Shown in pieces: positions 1 through 9,215 of a stretch of DNA of 64,000 nucleotides. This DNA is from Cupriavidus agavae. GTDB taxonomy: Bacteria > Pseudomonadota > Gammaproteobacteria > Burkholderiales > Burkholderiaceae. The position numbers and the translations under genes were made by a program. The notes beneath the pieces were generated by a model. The model saw only the letters and a list, made by a program, of their open reading frames with translations. It did no database searches and was not told the origin of the DNA. The stretch is taken from positions 62,001 through 126,000 of the forward strand of contig NZ_SGXM01000001.1 of the NCBI RefSeq assembly GCF_004217045.1, written 5' to 3'. The first letter of the stretch is position 1. Every line of letters starts with the position of its first letter.

Positions 1-38
1 ACTGGTCTGAGATCGGCCAGGCGGGAAGGGAACGAGCC

Positions 39-77
39 AAGCAAAACGGCGAGCCAGGCGGGCTCGCCGTTTTGCTT
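39..77. terminator. Bidirectional rho-independent terminator
   Basis: A perfect 17-bp inverted repeat (arms 39-55 and 61-77, AAGCAAAACGGCGAGCC and its complement) closes a 5-base loop. The arms end in A-rich and T-rich tracts, so it can end transcription from either side. It lies directly after the stop of the minus-strand lipoprotein gene. Confidence 0.85.
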
Positions 78-102
78 TCTACCGGGCAAGGCCGGACGGC
101 TA

Positions 103-690
103 TCAGGGGCCGGCCTGGCGCGGCGCGTAGGCCTTCAGGTCGCGGATCAGGCGCTCCGGCTTGCCGGCCACGGCACGGCCATCGCAGAAGTAATCGCGCG
201 CCAGCGTGGCCGCGTAGGCATTGCGCGAGCGGGTCTGCATGCGGATCCACAGGTCGCGCTCTTCGCCCTGGTTCGGAATCCAGGCAGGGGCACCCTTGGG
301 TAGCGTGGCGTAGATGCGACGCTCGAAGGCATCGCAACGCAAGCCTTCGTAGCTGACGTTGCGGCCGCCGCCCGAGCTGGTGATGACCACGGTGTAGCGC
401 ACCACGTTGTCATCGCCGACCGAGATGGACTTCGGGTCCACGGCGAAGCGGAAGTTGTCCGCGGAGTCGTTGACCGAGAAGGGAATCAGGTCGGCATCCT
501 GGGGCAGGGCGGGCAGCGCGGCCTGCTGTTCCTTGAACGGCTTGTCCTCGAACGGATTCACAAAGCCGCTGCTGGCTTTTTCCTCGTCTTCGGGCATGCC
601 CTTGCCGGTGGTCTTGCAACCCGCCAGCGCGAGGCAGGCGGTCAGGCACAACAGGCCGGCGCGAACGCCCCGGCCGCTGAAACTAGTCAT
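103..690 (-). CDS. CNP1-like family lipoprotein
   Basis: Predicted envelope lipoprotein of 195 residues. The start at 690 is chosen because it gives a clean lipoprotein signal: MTSFSGRG, a hydrophobic stretch, then the lipobox LALAGC with the acylated Cys near residue 28. The mature part reads as a CNP1-like (DUF) domain, with a conserved-looking core around [16 protein letters not shown] and a C-terminal segment rich in Arg and aromatic residues. Function is unknown; the family is common in Burkholderiales. The start overlaps the end of rppH by 8 bases, so the two genes are probably cotranscribed and translationally coupled. A strong terminator follows the stop. Family assignment is from recall of the pattern and is fairly secure; no function is claimed. 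Confidence 0.8.
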   Translation of the reverse strand: MTSFSGRGVRAGLLCLTACLALAGCKTTGKGMPEDEEKASSGFVNPFEDKPFKEQQAALPALPQDADLIPFSVNDSADNFRFAVDPKSISVGDDNVVRYTVVITSSGGGRNVSYEGLRCDAFERRIYATLPKGAPAWIPNQGEERDLWIRMQTRSRNAYAATLARDYFCDGRAVAGKPERLIRDLKAYAPRQAGP

Positions 691-1387
691 CGGAACTCCG
701 TGAAGTGGTTGCCGGGCTGGCCGGCGATACTGGTTCGGCGGGCGCTTGCGCCGTGGCGGTGGCCGGGGCCACGGCCGCCGCGTGCATGGTAGCCGATCCG
801 GGCGCCTCCGCCAGCACCGCCGGTTCGCTGACCTGCGGCCGGGCCGGGCGCGCGCCTTCGCCATGGCGGCCGTGGCTGCCATGGTGATGCCCGTACGGGC
901 TCAGCGGCACCCGGGCGCGATGCAGGAAGCGCGACAGCTCGGTCAGCGCCATCTGGTAGACATCGCGCTTGAACTCGATCACCGCGTCGAGCGGCACCCA
1001 ATACTGGCTCCAGCGCCAGGCGTCGAACTCCGGATGGTCTGAGGCACGCAGGTGGATGTCGCAATCGCGGCATACCATGCGCAGCAAAAACCAGATCTGT
1101 TTCTGGCCCCTGTAATGGCCGCGGATTTCGCGGCGGATGAACTTGTCCGGCACCTCATAACGCAGCCAGTCGCGCGTGCGACCGACGATCCTGACGTGCT
1201 CCGGCAGCAGCCCGACTTCTTCCTGCAGTTCGCGGTACATGGCCTGTTCAGGCGTTTCGCCGTACTTGATGCCACCTTGCGGAAACTGCCAGGAGTGTTC
1301 GCCGATGCGCTTGCCCCAGAAGACCTCGTTACGTGCGTTGATGAGGATGATGCCGACGTTCGGGCGAAAGCCTTCACGATCGAGCAT
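683..1387 (-). CDS. rppH: RNA pyrophosphohydrolase RppH (Nudix)
   Basis: Removes pyrophosphate from the 5' end of triphosphorylated mRNA, which opens transcripts to RNase E decay in the cytoplasm. The Nudix box is complete at about residues 38-60 ([20 protein letters not shown] then VG), and the N terminus [17 protein letters not shown] is typical of RppH. The catalytic domain ends near residue 160. After it comes a roughly 70-residue low-complexity tail, first His/Gly-rich ([14 protein letters not shown]) and then Ala/Pro-rich, which makes the protein 234 residues against about 160-175 in enterobacteria. It is divergent from proS, the usual arrangement in this group. A TATAAT-like -10 lies on the minus strand at 1420-1425. 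Confidence 0.93.
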   Translation of the reverse strand: MLDREGFRPNVGIILINARNEVFWGKRIGEHSWQFPQGGIKYGETPEQAMYRELQEEVGLLPEHVRIVGRTRDWLRYEVPDKFIRREIRGHYRGQKQIWFLLRMVCRDCDIHLRASDHPEFDAWRWSQYWVPLDAVIEFKRDVYQMALTELSRFLHRARVPLSPYGHHHGSHGRHGEGARPARPQVSEPAVLAEAPGSATMHAAAVAPATATAQAPAEPVSPASPATTSRSSDD

Positions 1388-1581
1388 GACTGCACCTCGA
1401 ATCCTTTAGAATTACGTCGATTATAAAGGATGCGCGCAAGTCGGCCCGTCAGCGGGGATGCTGGTTTTCCCGAGCAAATGGGCAGTTTCAGGCGCGCGGC
1501 CTCCAATGGACGCCCATGTCAGCCGGGCGGGCGGCGTGGCCGGAATGGCCCGCCGTGCCCGGCCTTACGAGAAAGCAACGG
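1388..1581. promoter_or_regulatory. Divergent rppH/proS promoter region
   Basis: The 194 bases between the divergent starts hold a minus-strand TATAAT at 1420-1425, a fitting -10 for rppH. A 7-bp inverted repeat (ATCCTTT at 1401-1407, AAAGGAT at 1425-1431) frames the transcription start area. I see no convincing -35 for rppH and no clear proS promoter. Confidence 0.45.
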
Positions 1582-3303
1582 ATGAAAGCCTCGCAATTCT
1601 TCATTTCCACCCTCAAGGAAGCACCCGCCGACGCGGAAATCGTGTCGCACAAGCTCATGATGCGCGCCGGCATGATCAAGAAGCTCGGCGCCGGCATCTA
1701 CAGCTACATGCCGGTGGGGTTGCGGGTGATCCGCAAGGTGGAGAACATCGTGCGCGAGGAAATGAACCGCGCCGGCGCCGTGGAGCTGTCGATGCCGGTC
1801 ATCCAGCCGGCCGAACTCTGGCAGGAAACCGGCCGCTGGGACAAGATGGGCCCGGAACTGCTGCGCCTGAAGGATCGCCACGAGCGCGATTTCGCCGTCC
1901 AGCCCACTTCCGAGGAGGTGGTGACCGACATCGCCCGCAGCGATATCCGCAGCTACAAGCAGCTGCCGGTCAATTTCTACCAGATCCAGACCAAGTTCCG
2001 CGACGAGCGCCGTCCGCGCTTCGGCATCATGCGCGGCCGCGAATTCACGATGAAGGACGCCTATTCGTTCGACCGTGACGTCGAGGGCCTCAAGGTGTCG
2101 TACCAGAACATGTACGCCGCCTACCAGCGCATCTTCGGGCGCTTCGGGCTGGAGTTCCGTGCCGTGGCGGCCGATAACGGCGCCATCGGCGGCTCGGGCT
2201 CGCACGAATTCCATGTCATTGCAGACACTGGCGAAGACGCGATCGTCTACTGCCCGACCTCGGAGTACGCCGCCAACATGGAGGCCGCCGAGGCGCTGCC
2301 GCTGCAGGCGGAGCGCGCCGCCCCGGCCGAGGCGCTGGCCAGGACCGCCACGCCTGGCAAGGCCAAGTGCGAGCACGTGGCCGAATTCCTGAACATGCCG
2401 CTGGCACGCACGGTCAAGTCGATCGTGCTGGCCACCGAGGGCGACGCCGGCGTGCAGATCTGGCTGCTGCTGATCCGCGGCGACCATGAGCTGAACGAGG
2501 TCAAGGCGTCTAAAGTGGAAGGATTGGCTGAATTCCGATTCGCCACGGAAAGCGAGATCGTTGCCGCCTTCGGCTCGCCGCCGGGCTACCTTGGGCCGAT
2601 TGGCACGAAGCAGCCGGTCAGGGTGGTGGCAGACCGCACCGTGGCCAACATGGCCGATTTCTGCTGCGGCGCCAACGAAGCCGACTACCACTACACCGGC
2701 GTGAACTGGGGCCGCGACCTGCCCGAGCCGGTGGTGGCCGACCTGCGCAACGTGGTGGCCGGCGATGCCTCGCCGGACGGCCAGGGCACGCTGGAGATCT
2801 GCCGCGGCATCGAGGTGGGCCACGTGTTCATGCTCGGCACGCGCTATTCGGAATCGATGCGCGCCACGTACCTCGACGAGAACGGCAAGACCCAGCCGAT
2901 GCAGATGGGCTGCTATGGCATTGGCGTGACCCGTATCCTGGGCGCGGCGATCGAGCAGAACTACGACGAGCGCGGCATCATCTGGCCGGCCGCCATTGCC
3001 CCGTTCGCGGTGGTGGTGTGCCCGGTGGGCTACGACCGCAACGAGGCCGTGAAGGCCGAGGCGGACCGCATCCACGCCGAACTGCTGGCTGCCGGCGTCG
3101 ACGTGATCCTCGACGACCGTGGCGAGCGCCCCGGCGTGATGTTTGCCGACTGGGAGCTGATCGGCGTGCCGCACCGCGTGGTAGTGGGCGACCGTGGCCT
3201 CAAGGAAGGCAACGTCGAGTACCAGGGCCGCCGCGACGCGCAGGCGTCGCCCGTGGCCGTGGCCGACGTGGTGGCGCATGTGCGCAACCTGCTGGCCAAC
3301 TGA
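1582..3303 (+). CDS. proS: Prolyl-tRNA synthetase
   Basis: Charges tRNA-Pro with proline in the cytoplasm. The 573-residue length and order fit the bacterial-type class II enzyme: motif 1 region near residues 60-85, motif 2 around [20 protein letters not shown], an inserted editing domain (about 240-380, with the KCEHVAEFL...KSIVL signature) that hydrolyses mischarged Ala-tRNA-Pro, motif 3 ([18 protein letters not shown]) and a C-terminal anticodon-binding domain. The start at 1582 (MKASQFF) matches family N termini; an in-frame upstream extension to 1516 is not family-like. It is followed 16 bases later by the lytic transglycosylase gene on the same strand. Confidence 0.97.
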   Translation: MKASQFFISTLKEAPADAEIVSHKLMMRAGMIKKLGAGIYSYMPVGLRVIRKVENIVREEMNRAGAVELSMPVIQPAELWQETGRWDKMGPELLRLKDRHERDFAVQPTSEEVVTDIARSDIRSYKQLPVNFYQIQTKFRDERRPRFGIMRGREFTMKDAYSFDRDVEGLKVSYQNMYAAYQRIFGRFGLEFRAVAADNGAIGGSGSHEFHVIADTGEDAIVYCPTSEYAANMEAAEALPLQAERAAPAEALARTATPGKAKCEHVAEFLNMPLARTVKSIVLATEGDAGVQIWLLLIRGDHELNEVKASKVEGLAEFRFATESEIVAAFGSPPGYLGPIGTKQPVRVVADRTVANMADFCCGANEADYHYTGVNWGRDLPEPVVADLRNVVAGDASPDGQGTLEICRGIEVGHVFMLGTRYSESMRATYLDENGKTQPMQMGCYGIGVTRILGAAIEQNYDERGIIWPAAIAPFAVVVCPVGYDRNEAVKAEADRIHAELLAAGVDVILDDRGERPGVMFADWELIGVPHRVVVGDRGLKEGNVEYQGRRDAQASPVAVADVVAHVRNLLAN

Positions 3304-3319
3304 CCGGCCCCGCATCGCC

Positions 3320-4057
3320 ATGCGCCGACTTATCCTGCCGACGCTGGCCGCCGCGCTGATTGGCGTCGCGGCCGGGCCCGCCCACGCGGGCGCGCAGAAG
3401 GAGGAGGCGCTGGCCGATTCCGTGCGCGGCGCGCTGGCGGCGGCCATCGCCGACAACCGGCCGGTGCGTCCCACGTTCGTTTCGGGGAGCGAGAAGCTTG
3501 GCTACCTGAAGTGGCTCGGCGAGATGTCGCGCCGGCTCGAAGCGAAGATGCCGAACCCGCAGACGCGCGTCGAACTGATCGAAACGGTCTACTACGAGGC
3601 CAAGCGGGCCGGGCTGGAACCGTCGCTGGTGCTGGGCCTGGTGCAGGTGGAGAGCGGATTTCGTAAATATGCGATCAGCTCGGCCGATGCGCGCGGGCTG
3701 ATGCAGGTGATGCCGTTCTGGGTGCGCACCATCGGCGATGGCGACACGCGCAAGCTGTTCCACCTGCAGAGCAACCTGCGCTACGGCTGCACCATCCTGC
3801 GCCATTATCTCGACCGGGAGAATGGCGACCTGTTCCTGGCGCTGGGCCGCTACAACGGCAGCCGGGGGCGGCCCGAGTATCCCAACGCCGTGCTCGGCGC
3901 CTGGAAGCGCTGGCAGTATTCCGAGGCCACGGTGACGATTGCCGGCGATCCTGACGGCGCGGCGCCCGTGGCCACGGCGCCGTCGCGCCGCTCGCTGCCG
4001 CCGGAGCCGCCCGAGCGCAATCCCTTCTCCCCGCAACGACTGTCGAACCCGTCATGA
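3320..4057 (+). CDS. Lytic transglycosylase, SLT domain
   Basis: Periplasmic or membrane-exposed muramidase that cleaves peptidoglycan glycan strands to give anhydromuropeptides. A signal peptide spans about residues 1-23 (LPTLAAALIGVAAGPAHA). The SLT fold is seen from residue 95 on: LVLGLVQVESGF with catalytic Glu111, then DARGLMQVMP and YNGSRG. Of 245 residues, the last 40 or so are Pro/Ser-rich and probably unstructured. Its stop overlaps the next start (ATGA at 4054-4057), so the two are translationally coupled. It sits behind proS with 16 bases between, and proS-LT neighbours are usual in Ralstonia-type chromosomes. Confidence 0.9.
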   Translation: MRRLILPTLAAALIGVAAGPAHAGAQKEEALADSVRGALAAAIADNRPVRPTFVSGSEKLGYLKWLGEMSRRLEAKMPNPQTRVELIETVYYEAKRAGLEPSLVLGLVQVESGFRKYAISSADARGLMQVMPFWVRTIGDGDTRKLFHLQSNLRYGCTILRHYLDRENGDLFLALGRYNGSRGRPEYPNAVLGAWKRWQYSEATVTIAGDPDGAAPVATAPSRRSLPPEPPERNPFSPQRLSNPS

Positions 4058-4950
4058 CGCGTGACACCCGCGCCGGCTACGCCGCCTCGTCGCCCGAGCT
4101 TGAACAGTGGCTGGCGCGGCATATCGAACAGGGCTTCGACGCGGAATCGCTGGTGCTGTCGATGCTGCGCTCCGGCTACGACGCCACGTTCGCGCGCGAT
4201 ACCGTGAATGGGGCGCTGGGCCACAGGGCGCCGGTCCGCCAGCCGCCGGCAGCGGCGCCCGCGCCGGCGCGGCAGCCCGTGCTGCAGGCGGCTACCTCGC
4301 CGGTGGCCGGCAGCAACGTGTTCCGCCACGAAGGGCGCGAGATTCCGATCCTGTTCGCCCTGGAGGCGCCGCGCGTGCTGCTGCTGCAGAACCTGCTCGA
4401 CGGTACCGAGTGCGACGCGCTGATCTCGCTCGCGCGAGACCGCCTGCACCGCTCGCCGGTGGTCAATCCGGACACCGGCGCCGAGAACCTGATCGACGCC
4501 CGCACCAGCATGGGCGCGATGTTCCAGGTGGGCGAGCATGCGCTGATCGAGCGCATCGAGGCCCGCATCGCCGCCGTGACCGGCCTGCCCGCCGACCACG
4601 GCGAGGGTTTGCAGATCCTGAACTACAAGCCGGGCGGCGAGTACCAGCCGCATTTCGATTTCTTCAATCCGCAGCGCCCCGGCGAAGCGCGCCAGTTGCG
4701 CGTGGGCGGCCAGCGCATCGCCACGCTGGTGATCTACCTGAACAGCCCGCCGGCCGGCGGTGCCACGGCGTTTCCCAAGCTCGGCCTCGAAGTGGCGCCG
4801 GTCAAGGGCAACGCGGTGTTCTTCAGCTACAAGCTGCCTGACGGCGGGCTGGACGACCGCACGCTGCACGCGGGGTTGCCGGTGGAATCGGGCGAGAAGT
4901 GGATAGCCACCAAGTGGCTGCGCGAGTTGCCCTACCGGAGCAAGGGGTGA
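4054..4950 (+). CDS. 2-oxoglutarate/Fe(II) oxygenase, prolyl 4-hydroxylase-like
   Basis: Predicted non-heme iron dioxygenase that hydroxylates a prolyl or related residue using 2-oxoglutarate and O2. All metal and cosubstrate ligands are visible in the C-terminal half: His200 and Asp202 in PHFDFFNP, distal His272 in LHAGLP, and Lys282 in EKWIATKW, which should bind the 2-oxoglutarate carboxylate. The region ALISLARDRLHRSPVV marks the P4H alpha-subunit domain start near residue 118. The first 100 residues are a helical, then Ala/Pro-rich extension with no family match I recognise. There is no signal peptide, so it should act in the cytoplasm. The substrate is unknown; elongation factor Tu is a substrate of a related Pseudomonas enzyme. 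Confidence 0.88.
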   Translation: MTRDTRAGYAASSPELEQWLARHIEQGFDAESLVLSMLRSGYDATFARDTVNGALGHRAPVRQPPAAAPAPARQPVLQAATSPVAGSNVFRHEGREIPILFALEAPRVLLLQNLLDGTECDALISLARDRLHRSPVVNPDTGAENLIDARTSMGAMFQVGEHALIERIEARIAAVTGLPADHGEGLQILNYKPGGEYQPHFDFFNPQRPGEARQLRVGGQRIATLVIYLNSPPAGGATAFPKLGLEVAPVKGNAVFFSYKLPDGGLDDRTLHAGLPVESGEKWIATKWLRELPYRSKG

Positions 4951-4972
4951 AGCGCAGGAATTAAGCGAGCCG

Positions 4973-5020
4973 TGAGACGTTTGAGCCAGAAACAGGGTGG
5001 TTTCTTGCTCAAACGTCTCA
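4973..5020 (+). other. Long intergenic hairpin
   Basis: Arms TGAGACGTTTGAGC (4973-4986) and its exact complement (5007-5020) pair over 14 bp. After one C/T mismatch the stem continues for 6 more bp (4988-4993 with 5000-5005), closing a 6-base loop. No T tract follows, so it is not a classical terminator. It could cap the upstream mRNA or be a protein site. Confidence 0.6.
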
Positions 5021-5174
5021 TTCTGGCGTTGCCTTGGGGCGGCAGCGGGGCACAACCCGCCATGCTGCCGGCGACGCCATACCCGTACCGGCACATTTCT
5101 AGCCAACTGTATCGGTACTGTACTGTCGAGCGTGCCTAGACTGAGCGCCTACCTTGAATCACAGGAGCGCCGTC

Positions 5175-5813
5175 ATGGCTCTGACCCTTCCTCCCGAACT
5201 GGCCGCCAGCACTGGCGCACTGGTTGCCTACGCCGCCTTCGTCCTCGTTTCGTCGATTACACCGGGCCCCAACAACACGATGCTGCTGACCTCGGGCGTG
5301 AACTTCGGGCTGCGCCGGACGGTGCCGCACCTGTTCGGCATCTGCATCGGCATGGTGGTCATGATGGTGGTGGTGGGGCTGGGGCTGGGTTCGGTGTTCA
5401 CGGCCGTGCCGTGGACATGGAGCGTGCTGCGCGTGGCGGCCACGGTCTACCTGGTCTGGCTGGCGTGGAAGCTGGCCACGGCCGGCGGGCTGCAGGACCG
5501 CGACGTCAAGCGGCCGATGAGCTTCCTGCGCGCGGCGGCGTTCCAGTGGGTCAACCCGAAGGCGTGGGTGATGGCGGTGGGGGCGTGCAGCGCCTATGTG
5601 CTGCATCCGAACCTGTGGGTCAATGCCGCGCTGATGGCGGCACTGTGTGGCGTGGTGAACCTGCCGAGCATCACCACCTGGGCGGTGTTCGGCGCGGCGC
5701 TGCGCAAGTGGCTGGCGAATCCGCGCGTGCTGCGCGTGTTCAATGTGACGATGGCGCTGCTGCTGCTCGCCTCGCTGTATCCGATCCTCGGCGCCCACCC
5801 GCACGGGGCGTGA
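5175..5813 (+). CDS. LysE family amino acid exporter
   Basis: Predicted inner-membrane exporter of the LysE/RhtB family, 212 residues with about six membrane segments. The N-terminal signature TPGPNNTMLLTSGVNFGLRR is the family hallmark; later QWVNPKAWVMAVGA is the second conserved block. ATG at 5175 is preferred over an in-frame TTG at 5154 because AGGAG lies 8 bases ahead of it. The exported substrate cannot be told from sequence. It faces hpt tail to tail with 21 bases between and no obvious terminator. Confidence 0.88.
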   Translation: MALTLPPELAASTGALVAYAAFVLVSSITPGPNNTMLLTSGVNFGLRRTVPHLFGICIGMVVMMVVVGLGLGSVFTAVPWTWSVLRVAATVYLVWLAWKLATAGGLQDRDVKRPMSFLRAAAFQWVNPKAWVMAVGACSAYVLHPNLWVNAALMAALCGVVNLPSITTWAVFGAALRKWLANPRVLRVFNVTMALLLLASLYPILGAHPHGA

Positions 5814-5834
5814 CGCCGGGCGGATGAAACCGGC

Positions 5835-6377
5835 TCAGACCAGCGCGCGGATGGCGCCGAGGTTGCGCCAGTAGCCCTTGACGTCCATGCCGCAGCCAAA
5901 GACGTAGCGGTCCGGCACCTTGAAGCCGCAGAAGTCGGGGTGCATCGGCTTGAGCTTGGTCAGCGTCTTCTCGCAGAGCACGGCGGCGTGGAACTCCTTC
6001 GCGCCCATGTCCATGATGCGCTGGCGGATGGCCGCCATGGTCTCGCCCTCGTCGAGGATGTCGTCGAGCACCAGCACCACGCGGTCCTTGACCGATTCGC
6101 GCGGCGCCACGCGCCACTGCATCTCGCCGCCCACGGTCTTGTTGTTGTAGCGCGAGAGGTGGATGTAGTCGAATTCCAGCGGAAACTGCAGCTTGGGCAG
6201 CAGCATGCCGGTGAACACCACGGCGCCGCCCATCACGGACAGCACCAGCGGGAACGCGTCTCCCATCTTCTCCGTGATCTCGCCGGCCATGCGGTCCAGC
6301 GATTCCTGCACCTCGGCGGCGCTGACGATCTCCTCGGAGCCGGCCCAGAGTTCGCGGGCCTGTTCGGCGGTCATCAT
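5835..6377 (-). CDS. hpt: Hypoxanthine-guanine phosphoribosyltransferase
   Basis: Purine salvage enzyme that joins hypoxanthine or guanine to PRPP to give IMP or GMP. The PRPP-binding loop is VLVLDDILDEGETM, and the FPLEFDYIHLSRYNNKTVGGEMQW segment carries the substrate loop. The C-terminal VPDRYVFGCGMDV holds the base-stacking aromatic region. I place the start at 6377 (MMTAEQ, 180 residues) because AGGACAG lies just upstream; an in-frame ATG at 6401 would add 8 residues. It follows ffh on the same strand with a gap of about 40 bases, so the two may share a transcript. Confidence 0.9.
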   Translation of the reverse strand: MMTAEQARELWAGSEEIVSAAEVQESLDRMAGEITEKMGDAFPLVLSVMGGAVVFTGMLLPKLQFPLEFDYIHLSRYNNKTVGGEMQWRVAPRESVKDRVVLVLDDILDEGETMAAIRQRIMDMGAKEFHAAVLCEKTLTKLKPMHPDFCGFKVPDRYVFGCGMDVKGYWRNLGAIRALV

Positions 6378-6421
6378 GTTGTCTGTCCTGTTATCGATCA
6401 TGTTGCGCAGGGGCCCGCCGC

Positions 6422-7813
6422 TCAGCGGTTGAACAGGCCCTTCATGCCGCCCTTCATCCCGCCCATCTGGCGCATCATCTTCATCATGCCGCCGCCCTTG
6501 AGCTTTTTCATCATGCCCTGCATCTGGTCGAACTGGTTCAGCAGGCGGTTGACCTCCTGCACCGGCACGCCGGCGCCGGCCGCGATGCGGCGCTTGCGGC
6601 TGGCCTTGATCAGCTCGGGCTTGGCGCGCTCGGCCGGCGTCATGCTGTTGATGATGCCTTCCATGCGGCCAACCTGCTTCTCGGCCTGATCCATGTTGGC
6701 GCCCTGCGCCTGCTGGGCGAACTGCGCCGGCAGCTTGTCCACCAGGCTGCCCAGGCCGCCCATCTTCTTCATCTGGCCGATCTGCGCCTTGAAGTCTTCC
6801 AGGTCGAAGCCGCCCGTCTTCTTGATCTTCTTGGCCAGCTTTTCGGCCGCTTCCATGTCCACGCCGCGCTGGGCTTCCTCGACCAGCGCGAGGATGTCGC
6901 CCATGCCCAGGATCCGCTGGGCCATGCGGTCGGCGTGGAACGCCTCGAGGCCGTCGAGCTTCTCGCCCACGCCCACGAACTTGATCGGCCGGCCGGTAAT
7001 GTGACGTACCGACAACGCGGCGCCGCCCCGGGCGTCGCCGTCGAGCTTGGTCAGCACCACGCCGGTCAGCGGCAGCGCGTCATTGAACGCCTTGGCGGTG
7101 TTCACGGCGTCCTGGCCGAGCATCGCATCGACCACGAACAGCGTCTCGGCGGGCTTCAGCTCGGCGTGCAGCGCGGCGATCTCCTGCATCATCGCCTCGT
7201 CGATACCGAGCCGGCCGGCCGTATCGACGATCAGCACGTCGTGGTAGTGCTTGCGCGCCCAGTCGAGCGCCGCGCGGGCGATGTCGACCGGCTTCTGGTC
7301 GGGCTGCGACGGGAAGAAATCGGCACCCACCTGCTCGGAGACGGTCTTGAGCTGGGCGATGGCGGCGGGACGGTACACGTCGCACGACACCGTCAGCACC
7401 TTCTTCTTGCGGTTTTCCTTGAGCCACTTGGCCAGCTTGCCCGAGGTGGTGGTCTTGCCGGCGCCCTGCAGGCCGGCCATCAGGATCACGGCGGGCGGCT
7501 GGACGTTGAGGTTCAGCTCGTTGGATTTGGGGTCGGCCAGCGATTCGTCGCCGCCGATCACGGCGGTCAGCTCGCGCTGCACCACGCCTACCAGGGCCTG
7601 GCCCGGGGTCAGGCTCGTGACGACATCCTCGCCGAGGGCCTTTTCCTTGACGCGGGCCACGAAGTCGCGCACGACGGGCAGCGCCACGTCGGCTTCGAGC
7701 ATGGCAAGGCGCACTTCGCGCAGCATCTCGGCGGTGTTGGCCTCGGTCAGTCGGGCCTCGCCGCGCATGGTCTTGACGACCCGCGCCAGGCGTTGAGTGA
7801 GGTTATCCAGCAT
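6422..7813 (-). CDS. ffh: Signal recognition particle GTPase Ffh
   Basis: Binds 4.5S RNA and signal sequences of nascent membrane proteins and docks them at FtsY. In the 463-residue protein the order is N domain (MLDNLTQRL onward), G domain with P-loop GLQGAGKTTTSGKLA, DTAGR and TKLDGDARGG, then the methionine-rich M domain, which ends in a Gly/Met tail (GGGMMKMMRQMGGMKGGMKG). The start at 7813 fits family N termini; the in-frame extension to 7960 would run into the divergent ypjD promoter and start. Adjacency to ypjD is conserved across proteobacteria. Confidence 0.97.
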   Translation of the reverse strand: MLDNLTQRLARVVKTMRGEARLTEANTAEMLREVRLAMLEADVALPVVRDFVARVKEKALGEDVVTSLTPGQALVGVVQRELTAVIGGDESLADPKSNELNLNVQPPAVILMAGLQGAGKTTTSGKLAKWLKENRKKKVLTVSCDVYRPAAIAQLKTVSEQVGADFFPSQPDQKPVDIARAALDWARKHYHDVLIVDTAGRLGIDEAMMQEIAALHAELKPAETLFVVDAMLGQDAVNTAKAFNDALPLTGVVLTKLDGDARGGAALSVRHITGRPIKFVGVGEKLDGLEAFHADRMAQRILGMGDILALVEEAQRGVDMEAAEKLAKKIKKTGGFDLEDFKAQIGQMKKMGGLGSLVDKLPAQFAQQAQGANMDQAEKQVGRMEGIINSMTPAERAKPELIKASRKRRIAAGAGVPVQEVNRLLNQFDQMQGMMKKLKGGGMMKMMRQMGGMKGGMKGLFNR

Positions 7814-7952
7814 GGCAGGAAAGTGGGGAGGAGTTCGGCTTGTGTGCGGGGGCGCAGCACGTCTTCGCAGGGATTCCGCGGGTTTGTGGCGGCGATCCAT
7901 CGTCCGGATCACCCGCGAACCGCCCGCGTAAGCACTAGGGTAAACTGCGCAA

Positions 7953-8888
7953 ATGGCCATTGTACTGTATGCCTTGACGGCACTTCTCTACTGCGCCCTG
8001 GCCTTGCACGGCTGGGCGACGCGCAACCCGCAGCTGGCGGCTGCCGGCGGGGCGGCGCTGGGCCATCCGGGACGCCAGGGCGTTGGCGCCGCCGTGCTGA
8101 TGCCGGCTCCGGCCGGGGCGCGCGCCGACGGCCAGCCGGCCTGGTGGCACGGGCTGGTCATGGTGGCGCTGGTCAGCCACGGCATGCTGCTGCACGAGAC
8201 GATCTTCCCGGCAGACCGCATGGTGTTCGGCTTCGCGTTCGCGCTGTCGGCCATGCTGTGGCTGGGCGTGGGCATCTACTGGATCGAAAGTTTCTTCTTC
8301 TCGCTGGCCGGGCTCGGGCTGATCGTGTTCCCGGTGGCCATGCTGGCGAGCCTGATCCCGCTGGCGTTTCCGGGCACGCAGATCCTGGGTTACGCGGCGC
8401 GGCCACTGTTCAAGCTCCATTTCGTGATCGCCAACGTGGCCTACGGGCTGTTCACGCTGGCGGCGTTCCATGCCTTCCTGATGCTGCTGGCCGAGCGCCG
8501 GCTGCACGGCTTCAACCGGCCGGCGGGCAGCGATGGCGCGCAGGGCCAGTGGCTGGGCCGCTGGCTCGACCTGCTGCCGCCGCTGCTGACGCTCGAAAAA
8601 CTGCTGTTCCGGCTGATCGGCGCGGGCTTCGTGCTGCTGACGCTGACGATCGTGTCGGGCTTCCTGTTCTCGGAACAGTTGTTCGCCCGGGCGGTCCGCG
8701 TGGACCACAAGACCGTGTTCGCCATCCTCTCGTGGATGATGTTCGGCGGCATCCTGGTCGGGCGCATGTTCCGGGGCTGGCGCGGCCGCACGGCGCTGCG
8801 CTGGGTCATCGCCTCGTTTGGCATCCTGCTGCTGGCCTACGTGGGCAGCCGTTTCGTGATCGAGGTGGTGCTGCACCGGCTGGCCTGA
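7953..8888 (+). CDS. ypjD: YpjD/CcsA-like inner-membrane protein
   Basis: Multi-pass membrane protein of the cytochrome c assembly (CcsA/HemX-like) family, 311 residues with about eight hydrophobic segments. Conserved parts are SHGMLLH early, FKLHFVIANVAYGLFTLAAFHA in the middle and DHKTVFAILSWMMFG near the end, where His residues could contact heme. Its position next to and divergent from ffh matches E. coli ypjD. The biochemical role is not established; homology to CcsA suggests heme or cytochrome handling. A 20-residue Ala/Gly/Pro loop near residues 35-60 looks unstructured. Confidence 0.85.
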   Translation: MAIVLYALTALLYCALALHGWATRNPQLAAAGGAALGHPGRQGVGAAVLMPAPAGARADGQPAWWHGLVMVALVSHGMLLHETIFPADRMVFGFAFALSAMLWLGVGIYWIESFFFSLAGLGLIVFPVAMLASLIPLAFPGTQILGYAARPLFKLHFVIANVAYGLFTLAAFHAFLMLLAERRLHGFNRPAGSDGAQGQWLGRWLDLLPPLLTLEKLLFRLIGAGFVLLTLTIVSGFLFSEQLFARAVRVDHKTVFAILSWMMFGGILVGRMFRGWRGRTALRWVIASFGILLLAYVGSRFVIEVVLHRLA

Positions 8889-8939
8889 GCGCCCCTCGCC
8901 CCCCGCGCCCCCGTACTCCCCTCCCGTCTCTCCCGATCC

Positions 8940-9215
8940 ATGGCAAGAATCTTCCTACTGCTGGCTGTCGTGCTGGGCATCATCTGGTGGCTGCGCGCGC
9001 GTGCCAGTGCGCGCGACCAGGCCGACGCGGCGCGGCAGCAGCGCGAGGCCGCGCCGCAGGCGTCCGGCACCCCCGGCGATGGCGCCATCGAGCCGATGGT
9101 GCAATGCGCGCAGTGCGGCGTGCACCTGCCGCGCACCGATGCCATTGCCTGGCGCGGCCTGCACTACTGCCGCCGCAGCCATCTTCCTGACACCTCGGCC
9201 GAAGGCGGCGCCTGA
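8940..9215 (+). CDS. PP0621-like small membrane-anchored protein
   Basis: A 91-residue protein with one N-terminal membrane segment (IFLLLAVVLGIIWWL), a charged/Ala-rich linker and a C-terminal domain with MVQCAQCGVHLPRTDAI followed by HYCRRSHL. The Cys pair plus a later Cys/His could bind zinc. This pattern fits the PP0621 family, of unknown function, commonly found just before PilS-type sensor kinases. Its stop overlaps the next start (TGATG at 9213-9217), so it is translationally coupled to the kinase. Confidence 0.78.
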   Translation: MARIFLLLAVVLGIIWWLRARASARDQADAARQQREAAPQASGTPGDGAIEPMVQCAQCGVHLPRTDAIAWRGLHYCRRSHLPDTSAEGGA

